From: Gammaproteobacteria bacterium
GTDB lineage: Bacteria > Pseudomonadota > Gammaproteobacteria > Chromatiales > Chromatiaceae
Direction: 5' to 3'
DNA: 11,841 nt
Assembly (NCBI GenBank): GCA_029287695.1
Contig: JARFQQ010000172.1
Coordinates: 1 to 11,841 of the forward strand
Position numbers and translations under genes: made by a program. Positions 1 to 7,456 of this stretch are shown piece after piece (position 1 is the first letter of the stretch; every line of letters begins with the position of its first letter). The notes below the pieces were generated by a model, which was not told the DNA's origin, made no database searches, and saw nothing but the letters and a program-made list of their open reading frames with translations.

Positions 1-789
1 CGCGATGATATGGCTCTGCAGGCACACAACGAGATCGGTCTCAACCGCCAGGCGTCGGCCGAATTGCAAGCCTTGCGCGAGGAAGCTGAAAAGCAGCGCC
101 TGCGCCTCGAAACGCTCAGGCAGCAGGCCGAGGAAGAGAAACGCCTCGCTGCTGAACGCGAAAAACGCCTTGAGCAGGAGCGCAAGGCTGCCGCCGACAA
201 GAAACAGCGCGAGGAAGAGCAGCGAAAGCTGGCCGAGGAGAAGCGCAAGAAGGAAGCTGAGAAAAAGCGGCTTGCGGAGGAGAAACGCAAGCAGGAAGAG
301 GCCGAGAAGCAGCGACTGGCCGAAGAGCAGCGCCAAAGGAAAGAGGCCGAGCGCCGCGAGCGCGAGGTGGCGCAGGAGGCGACTCAGGCCGGCAGCACGA
401 CGGGTGCAACCGCACGCCAGTCGGGGCAGGCGCTGAGCGCCAACCAGAAGAGAGGCGGAACCGGTACCGGCGGTGCGGGTCGAATGAGTGGTGGCAGTGG
501 CGGCAAGGAATATGACAAATATATTGGTATGATCCGTTCCAAGATTACGCGTAACTGGCGACGCCCGCCGGGAACAGTCTCCGGGTTGCAGGTGACGCTC
601 AAGGTCAAGCTGTTTCCCGGCGGAGGGGTTGCCGATGTGAGGATTGCCCGCAGCAGCGGTGATCCGGCCTTTGACGGGTCCGCGCAGGAGGCATTGCAAG
701 CAGCGGATCCACTGCCTGTGCCAACTGGCAAGGCTTTTGACAGGTTCAGGACGCTGAATCTGAAGTTTTCACCAACTGGAATTCAATAA
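1..789 (+). CDS. tolA: TolA, 3' part (Tol-Pal inner-membrane/periplasmic spanning protein)
   Basis: TolA links the proton-driven TolQR motor in the inner membrane to TolB and Pal at the outer membrane. The start and the N-terminal membrane anchor lie before the window, which is open in this frame from base 1, so 262 residues are visible. Residues about 15-125 form a long Lys/Glu/Arg/Ala-rich helix with repeated AEEKRK-type units, typical of TolA domain II. A Gly/Ser/Thr linker follows at about 130-163. The end is the globular TolA/TonB-C domain, with [30 protein letters not shown] and [15 protein letters not shown] segments. The stop overlaps the tolB start by one base (TAATG), and tolB follows tolA as in other proteobacteria. 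TonB shares the C-terminal fold, but the context makes TolA nearly certain. Confidence 0.95.
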   Translation, partial: RDDMALQAHNEIGLNRQASAELQALREEAEKQRLRLETLRQQAEEEKRLAAEREKRLEQERKAAADKKQREEEQRKLAEEKRKKEAEKKRLAEEKRKQEEAEKQRLAEEQRQRKEAERREREVAQEATQAGSTTGATARQSGQALSANQKRGGTGTGGAGRMSGGSGGKEYDKYIGMIRSKITRNWRRPPGTVSGLQVTLKVKLFPGGGVADVRIARSSGDPAFDGSAQEALQAADPLPVPTGKAFDRFRTLNLKFSPTGIQ

Positions 790-2072
790 TGCGAAGAGCC
801 CTTGCAGGACTGCTTGTCCTCCTATTCGGAATCCCGCAGGTTACCAATGCGGAACTGACAATCGAGATCACGGGTGGCAATGCCGACGCCGTCTCCATTG
901 CAATCGCACCCTTCACCTGGGCCGGCAGCGGGGGAACACCCCCGACGGCTGATTTCGCCCGGATTATCTCGTCGGACCTGAAGCGCTCGGGGCGTTTCAA
1001 TCCGACAGCATCCATGAAGCAGCCAAGCGCGCCCGATTACGCCGAACCGGCCAATCTGCAGGACTTCCGCAAGGCCGGGATCGAGTATCTGGTCGTGGGC
1101 CGCCTGATCAACCGCAGCAGTGGTTACCAGGCGGAGTTCAAGCTCTACAACACGGCAGATTCACAACTGCTGCTCAACGAGGCAGTCACTGCTCCGGCGA
1201 AGGACCAGCGTTTTGCGGCACACCACATCGCTGACCTGGTGTACGAAAAGCTCACCGGCGAGCGGGGCGCCTTTGCAACACGTATCGCCTATGTCGTCGC
1301 CAGTGGAAATTCGCGTGCGCTCAAGGTGGCTGACTCCGACGGCCTTAACGCGAAAACCATCCTCACCTCGAACGAGCCGATCCTTTCGCCCGCCTGGTCG
1401 CCCGATGGCAGGCGGCTTGCCTACGTCTCCTTCGAAACCGGCAAGCCGGCGATCTATGTTCAGGAACTGACGAGCGGCAATCGCAGCAAGCTGACCGATT
1501 TCCCCGGTCTCAACGGCGCCCCGGCCTGGTCGCCTGACGGCAGTCGTCTCGCCCTTACCCTGTCGAAGGATGGCAGCCCGGACATCTATATCATGCAAAT
1601 GGGTAGCCGCCAGTTGCGCCGGCTGACTTCCAGTGATGCCATCGACACCGAACCGACCTGGTCGCCCGATGGGCAGTGGATCGCCTTCACGTCCGATCGT
1701 GGCGGCAGGCCGCAGGTTTATCGCGTTGCGGCCACGGGAGGTTCTCCGCAGCGCCTGACCTTCGAGGGCAGCTACAATGCTGATGCCTCCTGGTCGCCCG
1801 ATGGCAAGAGTCTTGCCCTGATTTCGCGTTCCGGCAATGACCAGGTCGCTATACTGGATCTCGACAGCAGGGGCATGCAGACCATCAGCACCGGCGCGCT
1901 CAACGAGTCGCCGAGCTATGCGCCCAATGGCAGCATGGTGGTTTATGCCGCAGCCGGTGGTGTTTTATCCGTCGTGGCAGTCGATTATGATGTCCAGCAA
2001 CGTCTTGCGACACAGTCGGGCGAGGTTCGTGACCCGGCCTGGTCGCCCTTTCTTATCAAGAGGAAACCCTGA
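789..2072 (+). CDS. tolB: TolB, periplasmic beta-propeller of the Tol-Pal system
   Basis: TolB is a soluble periplasmic protein that binds Pal and TolA and controls how Pal is released and recruited at division sites. The 427 residues begin with a Sec signal peptide (Arg-Arg then a Leu-rich core), with probable cleavage after TNA at residue 21. An N-terminal alpha/beta domain runs to about residue 165. The rest is a beta-propeller with repeated WSPDG motifs ([48 protein letters not shown]), a degenerate SYAPNG blade and a final PAWSPF. Length is usual for the family. No Shine-Dalgarno sequence is visible before the ATG, which overlaps the tolA stop, so coupled translation is likely. The pal ATG follows its stop with no gap. 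Confidence 0.97.
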   Translation: MRRALAGLLVLLFGIPQVTNAELTIEITGGNADAVSIAIAPFTWAGSGGTPPTADFARIISSDLKRSGRFNPTASMKQPSAPDYAEPANLQDFRKAGIEYLVVGRLINRSSGYQAEFKLYNTADSQLLLNEAVTAPAKDQRFAAHHIADLVYEKLTGERGAFATRIAYVVASGNSRALKVADSDGLNAKTILTSNEPILSPAWSPDGRRLAYVSFETGKPAIYVQELTSGNRSKLTDFPGLNGAPAWSPDGSRLALTLSKDGSPDIYIMQMGSRQLRRLTSSDAIDTEPTWSPDGQWIAFTSDRGGRPQVYRVAATGGSPQRLTFEGSYNADASWSPDGKSLALISRSGNDQVAILDLDSRGMQTISTGALNESPSYAPNGSMVVYAAAGGVLSVVAVDYDVQQRLATQSGEVRDPAWSPFLIKRKP

Positions 2073-2549
2073 ATGAAGAGAAGAGCTTTTATCACGCTTG
2101 CCCTGTCGGGTGCGGCTGTCGCGGTCACGGGTTGCAGCTCCAGCGGCGGCGCCAGGGACGGGGATGGCACTGGAGAAGGTGGCAGTGGCGCCTATGGCTA
2201 TGATGCAGCTTCACTGCAGGAGCGTATCGACTCGAAAACCGTCTACTTCGAATTCGACTCCAGCAATATTCGCAGTGAAGATCTACCGGTCCTGGATGCC
2301 CATGCATCGCGACTCGCGGGCTCCGGCAATCGCGTCAGGATCGAGGGACACTGTGACGAGCGTGGCACGCGGGAATATAACCTTGCGCTCGGTGAACGCC
2401 GGGCAAACACCGTGCGCCGCTACCTCATGTCGCGCGGGGTTGCCTCATCACAGATCGAGGTCGTGAGTTATGGCGAGGAGCGTCCCGCCGATCCCGGGCA
2501 CAATGAAACAGCCTGGTCGAGAAATCGCCGCGCCTATCTGGATTACTGA
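2073..2549 (+). CDS. pal: Pal, peptidoglycan-associated outer-membrane lipoprotein
   Basis: Pal tethers the outer membrane to peptidoglycan and is the outer-membrane end of the Tol-Pal system. The 158 residues start with a lipoprotein signal peptide (KRR, hydrophobic core) ending in the lipobox VTGC. Cys21 should be the lipidated residue, and Ser at +2 fits outer-membrane sorting. A Gly/Ser-rich flexible segment runs to about residue 45. An OmpA-C-like domain follows, with VYFEFDSSNIR, the meso-DAP-binding stretch IEGHCDERGTREYNLALGERR, and a terminal AWSRNRRAYLDY. An AAGAGGA ribosome site lies about 8 nt before the ATG, inside the end of tolB. Length, motifs and order all match Pal. Confidence 0.97.
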   Translation: MKRRAFITLALSGAAVAVTGCSSSGGARDGDGTGEGGSGAYGYDAASLQERIDSKTVYFEFDSSNIRSEDLPVLDAHASRLAGSGNRVRIEGHCDERGTREYNLALGERRANTVRRYLMSRGVASSQIEVVSYGEERPADPGHNETAWSRNRRAYLDY

Positions 2550-2551
2550 TA

Positions 2552-3289
2552 ATGCTGCTGCGAACATCACTGCTGGTAGCCGCACTGCTGGTCACGACTC
2601 CTGCCTCGGCAACTCTCTGGGGACGCGTCGAGAAGCTTGAAAACCGGATGGAGGTCGTGACGGAACTGACCCGTCGCGTCGATGCGCTCCAGCAGGAGAA
2701 TAACCAGTTGCGCGGCCAGATCGAGGAGCTCAAGTTCGAACTCGAGCAACTCAGGAGCCAGCAGCGGGAACTCTACCTGGATATCGAGCGCCGCCTCGGT
2801 GGCGCTGAGGCCGGAGCTGCACGTGAAGCGCCGGTTTCGCTCGAAAAACAGCCCGAGGAACCGGCCGGCAAGCAGACCGACGAGCCACCCGCTGCCACAC
2901 CGCCCGTTGCCCCGGATGGCGAGCGCCAGGAGTATCGTCGTGCCTACGACCTGCTCATGACGCAGAGGAAGTTCCCGGAGGCCATTGCGGCTTTCAACGC
3001 TTTTCTCAAGGCCTACCCCGATGGCAGTTATGCCGACAATGCCTGTTTCTGGCTCGGCGAGGCGCACTATGCAGACAATGATCTCGATGGTGCGATGAGC
3101 CATTTCAAGGAGCTCGTCGAGAGCTACAAGGACAGCCCGAAAGTGCCGGATGCCGTTTACAAGGTCGGCCATATCCATCGTCTCAAGGGAGAGAACGACA
3201 AGGCGAAAATGGTCTTTCAGGGCCTCGTCGATCACTACCCGGATTCACCCGCAGCAGAATTGGCGCAGCAGCGACTCGCGAGCTTCTGA
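2552..3289 (+). CDS. cpoB: CpoB (YbgF), coiled-coil/TPR coordinator of the Tol-Pal system
   Basis: CpoB is a periplasmic protein that in E. coli binds TolA and tunes PBP1B activity, coupling outer-membrane constriction to septal wall synthesis. The 245 residues have a signal peptide with probable cleavage after ASA at residue 20. A coiled coil covers about 24-85 (LEN, LQQENNQLR, LKFELEQLRSQQ heptad-like spacing). A Pro/Glu/Ala-rich linker spans about 88-128, and a C-terminal YbgF-type TPR array fills about 130-243 (YDLLMTQRKFPEAIAAF, FWLGEAHYADNDLDGAM, HIHRLKGENDKAKMVF). It starts 2 nt after the pal stop with only a weak GGA upstream, so reinitiation is likely. It is the usual last gene of the tol-pal cluster. 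Confidence 0.94.
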   Translation: MLLRTSLLVAALLVTTPASATLWGRVEKLENRMEVVTELTRRVDALQQENNQLRGQIEELKFELEQLRSQQRELYLDIERRLGGAEAGAAREAPVSLEKQPEEPAGKQTDEPPAATPPVAPDGERQEYRRAYDLLMTQRKFPEAIAAFNAFLKAYPDGSYADNACFWLGEAHYADNDLDGAMSHFKELVESYKDSPKVPDAVYKVGHIHRLKGENDKAKMVFQGLVDHYPDSPAAELAQQRLASF

Positions 3290-3304
3290 CCTCCTCCTGC
3301 ACCG

Positions 3305-3946
3305 ATGGTCTCGCTGCGTATCACCGAAATCTTCTGCTCGCTGCAGGGGGAGAGTTCCCTTGTGGGCCTGCCAACGGTTTTCGTAAGGCTCACCGGGTGC
3401 CCTCTGCGCTGCGGTTACTGCGATACCAGCTATGCCTTCAAGGGAGGCGAAACCCGCGCACTGGATACAATTCTCGAAGAGGTTGCTGCTTTCGGGGTCG
3501 AGCATGTCACAGTGACCGGTGGCGAGCCCCTGGCGCAGAAGGACTGTTCGCTGCTTCTCGTGGCGCTCTGCGATGCGGGCTACCGGGTTTCGCTTGAAAC
3601 CAGCGGGGCTCTCGACATCGCGGATGTCGATAAACGGGTCAAGCGGGTGATGGATATCAAGACCCCGTCGTCCGGCGAGGTCGAGAGGAATCTCTGGAGT
3701 AACCTCGAGCTGCTGACAAGCGCTGACGAGGTGAAGTTCGTCATCGGAGATCGCGACGACTACGACTGGTCGAAAGAGATCCTGCGCGAACATGCGCTTG
3801 TGTCGCGTTGCAGCGTGCTTTTCTCACCGGCCTACGAGGCACTCGAGGCACGCATGCTGGCTAACTGGATCATCGCAGATCGCCTGCCGGTTCGTTTTCA
3901 GATCCAGCTGCACAAGTTGTTGTGGGGAGACAGGCCCGGTGTCTGA
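3305..3946 (+). CDS. queE: QueE, 7-carboxy-7-deazaguanine synthase (radical SAM)
   Basis: QueE converts 6-carboxy-5,6,7,8-tetrahydropterin to 7-carboxy-7-deazaguanine, a radical-SAM step of preQ0/queuosine synthesis. The 213 residues carry the iron-sulfur motif CX3CX2C as C32-PLR-C36-GY-C39, preceded by the family's [22 protein letters not shown] region. The VTVTGGEP segment (the GGE SAM-binding motif) and [10 protein letters not shown] further on are also typical. The protein is short but within the QueE range. No Shine-Dalgarno sequence precedes the ATG. The 15-nt gap after cpoB is instead pyrimidine-rich (CCTCCTCCT), and the reading frame is the same as cpoB's, closed by the cpoB stop, so no earlier start is possible. 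queC overlaps its end. Confidence 0.95.
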   Translation: MVSLRITEIFCSLQGESSLVGLPTVFVRLTGCPLRCGYCDTSYAFKGGETRALDTILEEVAAFGVEHVTVTGGEPLAQKDCSLLLVALCDAGYRVSLETSGALDIADVDKRVKRVMDIKTPSSGEVERNLWSNLELLTSADEVKFVIGDRDDYDWSKEILREHALVSRCSVLFSPAYEALEARMLANWIIADRLPVRFQIQLHKLLWGDRPGV

Positions 3947-4616
3947 GAGAGCTGTTGTACTGCTTTCTGGCGGACTCGATTCGGCAACCGCCCTCGCGAT
4001 CGCCAGGGATACCGGCTATGACTGCTATGCCCTGAGCCTATCCTACGGCCAGCGGCACGCCACAGAACTGGCAGCTGCAAAACGCGTTGCATCTGCGATC
4101 GGTGTCAACGAGCATCTCGTCCTTCCGATGGCGCTTGATCTGATCGGCGGCTCTGCACTGACGGACCACAGCATCCGCGTGCCCGAGAAAGAGAGCCCGG
4201 GTATCCCGGTGACCTATGTGCCGGCACGCAACACGATATTTCTTGCCCTTGCTCTCGGGTGGGCCGAGGTGCTGGAGGCAGATGATCTTTTCATCGGGGT
4301 CAACGCCCTGGATTATTCCGGCTATCCGGATTGCCGGCCGGTGTTCATCGAGGCCTTCGAACAGATGGCCAACCTGGCAACGAGACGCGCTGTCGAGGGG
4401 CAGAGAGTGCAGATCCATGCTCCCCTGATGCAGATGACAAAAGCACAGATTATCCGTCGGGGGATCACCCTCGGCGTCGATTATGGCCTCACGGTATCCT
4501 GTTACCAGGCGGATGCGGAAGGGAGGGCCTGCGGCGTTTGCGACTCCTGCCGCCTGCGCAGGCGCGGCTTCGAAGAGGCGGGAATCGCGGATCCGACCCG
4601 GTACGCGAGCGGCTGA
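3939..4616 (+). CDS. queC: QueC, 7-cyano-7-deazaguanine (preQ0) synthase
   Basis: QueC uses ATP and ammonia to turn 7-carboxy-7-deazaguanine into preQ0, the precursor of queuosine in tRNA. I chose the GTG at 3939. It gives 225 residues, the family's usual length, has GGGGAGA about 8 nt upstream, and puts the PP-loop SGGLDS at residues 10-15. The frame is open further upstream (ATG at 3792), but that extension would add 49 basic residues encoded inside queE and unlike any QueC. The four zinc cysteines are C188, C198, C201 and C204 (GVCDSCRLR). Other family segments are [39 protein letters not shown] and [11 protein letters not shown]. The gene overlaps queE by 8 nt. Confidence 0.95.
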   Translation: MSERAVVLLSGGLDSATALAIARDTGYDCYALSLSYGQRHATELAAAKRVASAIGVNEHLVLPMALDLIGGSALTDHSIRVPEKESPGIPVTYVPARNTIFLALALGWAEVLEADDLFIGVNALDYSGYPDCRPVFIEAFEQMANLATRRAVEGQRVQIHAPLMQMTKAQIIRRGITLGVDYGLTVSCYQADAEGRACGVCDSCRLRRRGFEEAGIADPTRYASG

Positions 4617-4621
4617 TTATC

Positions 4622-4650
4622 TTTATCGCGCTCCACCCTGCTGCTAGAAT
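4622..4650 (+). promoter_or_regulatory. Probable sigma-70 promoter for the YeeE/YedE gene
   Basis: An extended -10 element, TGCTAGAAT (4642-4650), lies 65 nt before the transporter ATG, in the 98-bp gap after queC. The -35 position at 17-bp spacing is TTTATC (4622-4627), a poor match, as is often seen with extended -10 promoters. It would give a leader of nearly 60 nt and make the transporter independent of the tol-pal-que unit. No terminator for queC is evident before it. Confidence 0.45.
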
Positions 4651-4714
4651 CCTCAGCCAGTGCTGTCCTGCAGCGGCCGCCACAAGCACACATTCAATGT
4701 GAGAGGGGAGAGAG

Positions 4715-5980
4715 ATGCTTTTCGAATCATTTGCCACGGCGCAGTCCGTTTTTCTCGGGGCGATCTTCGTCATTGCGCTCATCATGGGCGCAATTGTCAA
4801 CAAGACCAATTTTTGCACCATGGGAGCCGTCTCGGACTGGGTCAATATGGGTGACAGGGGGCGCCTGGGCGCCTGGCTGTTTGCCATTGCCGTTGCCCTG
4901 GTCGGTGTCGTTATCCTCGAAAATATCGGCCTTGTCGATGCAGATGGCGCCTTTCCTCCATACCGTAACGGCCAGCTGATCTGGGCTGAAAACCTGCTCG
5001 GCGGTATCCTGTTTGGTATCGGCATGACTCTCGCCAGCGGTTGCGGCAACAAGGCGCTGATCCGTGTCGGCGGCGGAAATCTCAAGTCGATCATGGTCGT
5101 GCTCATCATCGCTGTGATTGCCTATTTCATGATCAACCCCTTCCCCGGAAGTGACCAGACGCTCTTTACCCTGCTTTTCTACGACTGGATCCGTCCACTC
5201 TCCATCGACCTGGCTCGCAACCAGGACCTCGGCACCATCATCGCCGGGACGGACAATGCCGCAGCGGCCCGTCTCGTTATCGGTCTGCTGCTCGGCCTGT
5301 TGTTACTGATCCTCGTATTCCGCTCGGCAGACTTCCGTGGCAGCAAGGATAATATTCTCGGCGGGCTCGTCGTTGGTCTTGCGGTTCTCGCTGCCTGGTA
5401 CGTCACCAGCAGCGTCATGGTCAGTGTTGATGAAGAGCCGTCGAGTCTTTCGGAATATGTACAGAACTGGGATTTTGTCGCCGAAAGCTCGGAAGGCAAG
5501 CCTGCAGACAGCCGCCCGCTGAATCCGCAATCCTTTACCTTCATCAATCCCATGGGCCAGACATTCGGTTACGCAAGCCAGTCCTTTGACAGTGCCTACC
5601 TGACCTTTGGCGTCGTTGCGCTGGTTGGTGTCATACTCGGATCCCTGTTATGGGCACTGATCTCCGGCAGCTTCCGCATCGAATGGTTTGCGTCCGCAAA
5701 GGATTTTCTGTCCCACTTTATCGGTGCCATCCTGATGGGCTTTGGCGGTGTGCTGGCAATGGGCTGCACGATCGGGCAGGGCGTCACGGGTATTTCGACG
5801 CTGGCGATCGGCTCATTCATCGCTTTCGCCGGAATTCTGCTGGGCAGTGCGCTGACCATGAAAGTCCAGTACTACAAGCTTGTCTACGAAGAGGAGGCGA
5901 GTTTCCTCTCTGCCCTGGTGGCTTCTCTGGCGGATATGAAACTGCTACCGAACGGTATGCGCAAGCTCGAGAAAGTCTGA
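4715..5980 (+). CDS. YeeE/YedE-family transporter, probable thiosulfate/sulfur-compound uptake (TsuA-like)
   Basis: This is an inner-membrane protein of 421 residues with about ten hydrophobic segments and the duplicated YeeE/YedE (DUF395) repeats. Family motifs are KTNFCTMGAVSDW near residue 34, LASGCGNKALIRVGGGN near 110, and MGCTIGQGVTGISTLAIGS near 351. The protein has exactly three cysteines (C34, C110, C351), each inside one of these motifs. The thiosulfate transporter TsuA passes its substrate along three conserved cysteines, so uptake of thiosulfate or a related sulfur species is a fair inference. A polar loop at about 230-295 separates the two halves. GAGGGGAGAG before the ATG is a strong ribosome site. 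No sirA/tusA-like gene lies next to it, so the exact substrate is open. Confidence 0.88.
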   Translation: MLFESFATAQSVFLGAIFVIALIMGAIVNKTNFCTMGAVSDWVNMGDRGRLGAWLFAIAVALVGVVILENIGLVDADGAFPPYRNGQLIWAENLLGGILFGIGMTLASGCGNKALIRVGGGNLKSIMVVLIIAVIAYFMINPFPGSDQTLFTLLFYDWIRPLSIDLARNQDLGTIIAGTDNAAAARLVIGLLLGLLLLILVFRSADFRGSKDNILGGLVVGLAVLAAWYVTSSVMVSVDEEPSSLSEYVQNWDFVAESSEGKPADSRPLNPQSFTFINPMGQTFGYASQSFDSAYLTFGVVALVGVILGSLLWALISGSFRIEWFASAKDFLSHFIGAILMGFGGVLAMGCTIGQGVTGISTLAIGSFIAFAGILLGSALTMKVQYYKLVYEEEASFLSALVASLADMKLLPNGMRKLEKV

Positions 5981-6019
5981 GACGTTTGCCGGCATGCGCT
6001 TGTCTCTATTGCCGGTCCC

Positions 6020-6049
6020 AAAAAGAAAAACCGGCCAGAGTCTGGCCGG
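6020..6049 (-). terminator. Rho-independent terminator acting on the minus strand
   Basis: CCGGCCA at 6031-6037 pairs with TGGCCGG at 6043-6049 around a 5-nt loop. Read on the minus strand the hairpin is followed directly by TTTTTCTTTTT (complement of 6020-6030), a textbook intrinsic terminator. Read on the plus strand it is followed by only GTTATAG, so it should end the transporter transcript poorly. No minus-strand gene precedes it in the right orientation. Confidence 0.65.
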
Positions 6050-6195
6050 GTTATAGAAATTGTCGTCTGGCTTGGTTGGTGATCAAGATGGCATCCATTC
6101 GCCTTCTTGGGATAAACGCGATGACGTATTTCCATGTCATTCCATATCGACGACAGGTCCAGCATAGGAAACGAACACCCCGCTTGCTATCAGAA
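6020..6195 (-). ncRNA. Candidate minus-strand small RNA ending at the orphan terminator
   Basis: A minus-strand transcript ending at the terminator would come from the 6050-6245 gap, which has no protein gene. Its predicted body has a 7-bp helix (TGTCGTC with GACGACA, 6155-6149 with 6067-6061) enclosing a small hairpin at 6140-6121 (ATGAC/GTCAT). No convincing -10/-35 pair is visible on the minus strand, so the 5' end is a guess. A helix of this size can arise by chance in a region this long. The sequence matches no RNA family I recognise. Confidence 0.22.
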
Positions 6196-6209
6196 TTGCC
6201 TGAAATCCG

Positions 6210-6227
6210 TGTAGGAAAATTCCTACA
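6210..6227. promoter_or_regulatory. Perfect 8-bp inverted repeat upstream of dtd
   Basis: TGTAGGAA and TTCCTACA are separated by AA, giving an 18-bp palindrome. It resembles operators of NarL/FixJ-type response regulators (half-sites like TTTCCTA of BvgA, or the RcsB box), but no such regulator is encoded here. In RNA it would form a hairpin directly before the AAGGA (6227-6231) that precedes dtd. Both a DNA operator and an RNA hairpin are possible. Confidence 0.4.
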
Positions 6228-6245
6228 AGGAATGCGTTTACTCTC

Positions 6246-6683
6246 ATGATCGGCCTTTTGCAGCGTGTCACAGAGGCAAGTGTCAGTGTCGATGGCGAGA
6301 CTGTCGCAGAGATCGGCCGGGGAATTCTCGTACTGGTCGGAATCGAGAAGAGTGATACGGAGAATAACTGCTGCAAGCTGGCGGATCGCCTGACCTCCTA
6401 CAGGGTCTTCCCCGACGAGAGCGGCAGGATGAACCTGAGTGTCACCAGCACCGGTGGCGGAATTCTGCTCGTGCCGCAATTCACGCTCGCTGCCAACACA
6501 CAAAAGGGCACCAGGGCCAGCTTTACCCCGGCGGCGCCTCCCGAGACAGCTTCGGGGCTTTTTGACCGGCTGGTCGATGAAACAGGGGGGCGGCACCCGG
6601 AGACGGCATCCGGTATTTTCGGTGCCGACATGCAGGTCGCGCTCGTCAACGATGGTCCTGTTACTTTCTGGCTGTCTGCCTGA
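6246..6683 (+). CDS. dtd: Dtd, D-aminoacyl-tRNA deacylase
   Basis: Dtd hydrolyses D-amino acids (and glycine mis-charged on tRNA-Ala) from tRNA, acting as a chiral proofreader in the cytoplasm. The 145 residues match the bacterial family in length and along the whole chain: MIGLLQRVTEASVSVDG at the start, RMNLSV, the active-site segment PQFTLAA at 77-83, GADMQV, and the C-terminal NDGPVTFW with the Gly137-Pro138 pair. The family's first conserved motif is normally SQxxL. Here residue 77 is Pro (codon CCG) instead of Ser, while Gln78, Thr80 and Leu81 remain. AAGGA at 6227-6231 lies 14 nt before the ATG, a rather long spacing. The gene stands alone between two non-coding gaps. Confidence 0.96.
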   Translation: MIGLLQRVTEASVSVDGETVAEIGRGILVLVGIEKSDTENNCCKLADRLTSYRVFPDESGRMNLSVTSTGGGILLVPQFTLAANTQKGTRASFTPAAPPETASGLFDRLVDETGGRHPETASGIFGADMQVALVNDGPVTFWLSA

Positions 6684-6689
6684 TTTCAC

Positions 6690-6719
6690 GTGTTATTCCG
6701 TGGCTGTCTGTAGGATAAT
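6690..6719 (+). promoter_or_regulatory. Weak candidate promoter for dsbA
   Basis: GATAAT (6714-6719) in the 111-bp dtd-dsbA gap is a fair -10 match. The expected -35 position (about 6690-6696) holds only TGTTAT-like sequence. It would give a leader of about 70 nt. The call rests mainly on position, and read-through from dtd is equally possible. Confidence 0.22.
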
Positions 6720-6794
6720 GGCATGAATTCTGCGTGGATCCTGAACGCGCGCACTGACCTACTCACAACCATGCATTGATCGAGGACCGAGAGA

Positions 6795-7436
6795 ATGAAA
6801 TCACTTTTGCTGCTGCTTCTGATCAGCCTGACCGCAACGACAGCATCCGCACAGCAGGCATACACACCGGTTGAGGGCGTCAACTATCACGAACTGGAGA
6901 CACCCCTGCAGACCGAGGGCAAGATCCAGGTTGCCGAGTTTTTCTGGTATGGCTGCCCACACTGCTACACCCTCGAGCCCTATCTCAAAAACTGGTTGAC
7001 GGCTCTGCCGGCTGATGTCGAGTTTGTCCGGATTCCGGCCACTTTCAATCGTCCAAACGTGCTCATGCATGCCAAGACCTACTATGCCCTCGAGCAGATG
7101 GGCGTGATCGAACAGCACCACGAGGCGATCTTCCAGATGATCCACATCCAGAAGAACAAGCTGTCGACACAAGCGGAGATGGAACAATTCCTCGCTTCGC
7201 GCGGTGTGGATATCAATGCCTTCCGTGCGGCATTGGAATCCTTCGAGGTCAACATGAAGATGCAGGAAGCCATGCAGCTGGCCGGAGAGTACGGCGTCAG
7301 CGGCGTTCCGGTGATGGTTGTGGACAAGCACTATCGCGGAGGCAAGGCCAGCACCTGGGAGCAGAAATTCGAAAATATCAATTATCTGATCGAAAAGGCC
7401 AGGGCAAACCGCCGGACATCTGCTGCAAGCCAGTAA
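6795..7436 (+). CDS. dsbA: DsbA, periplasmic thiol:disulfide oxidoreductase
   Basis: DsbA puts disulfide bonds into proteins arriving in the periplasm and is reoxidised by DsbB, which is not in this window. The 213 residues begin with a signal peptide (Lys2, a poly-Leu core) with probable cleavage after ASA at about residue 19. A thioredoxin-like fold with a helical insertion follows. The active site FFWYGCPHCYTLEPYL has C54-P-H-C57, and the cis-proline loop is GVSGVPVMVV with Pro172. Length and motifs are those of classical DsbA. GAGGACCGAGAG before the ATG supplies the ribosome site. The next gene begins 20 nt after the stop, so the two are probably co-transcribed. Confidence 0.96.
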   Translation: MKSLLLLLLISLTATTASAQQAYTPVEGVNYHELETPLQTEGKIQVAEFFWYGCPHCYTLEPYLKNWLTALPADVEFVRIPATFNRPNVLMHAKTYYALEQMGVIEQHHEAIFQMIHIQKNKLSTQAEMEQFLASRGVDINAFRAALESFEVNMKMQEAMQLAGEYGVSGVPVMVVDKHYRGGKASTWEQKFENINYLIEKARANRRTSAASQ

Positions 7437-7456
7437 TACTCGCAGCAATACATCAC

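Larger units (their letters stand above)
5981..6245. other. Intergenic region without a recognisable gene
   Basis: These 265 bp between the transporter and dtd hold no convincing gene on either strand. They contain a hairpin plus T-tract read as a terminator on the minus strand (6020-6049), a 7-bp complementary pair (6061-6067 with 6149-6155), an imperfect palindrome with ATGAC and GTCAT ends (6121-6140), and a perfect 8-bp inverted repeat (6210-6227) just before the dtd ribosome site. Together these suggest regulatory or RNA content rather than protein. Confidence 0.6.

Noticed and set aside
5..436. Arg/Lys/Ser-rich frame in a second reading frame of tolA
   Set aside because: Frame-shifted reading of the repetitive helical domain of tolA; no independent support.
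2567..3235. 222-codon open frame on the minus strand inside cpoB
   Set aside because: It lies wholly antisense to a well-supported gene, has no recognisable domain, and long antisense frames are expected in GC-rich coding DNA.
3245..3793. 182-codon open frame on the minus strand across queE
   Set aside because: Antisense shadow of queE; no family motif and no ribosome site.
4617..4714. Terminator at the end of the tol-pal-que unit
   Set aside because: Only a 4-bp stem (GCTG/CAGC) without a T-tract is present, too weak to call.
6031..6060. Same hairpin as a terminator for the plus-strand transporter gene
   Set aside because: On the plus strand the hairpin is followed by GTTATAG rather than a T-tract, so it should be weak in that direction.
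6051..6140. Minus-strand 29-codon frame ending just before the terminator
   Set aside because: Its position fits a small gene, but there is no ribosome site at usable spacing and no known family. I left the stretch as a possible RNA.
6121..6249. Plus-strand 42-codon frame that ends in an ATGA overlap with the dtd start
   Set aside because: The ATGA overlap is suggestive of coupling, but the peptide is very basic, unrecognised and crosses the palindrome. There is only a weak GGGA upstream. Chance cannot be excluded.
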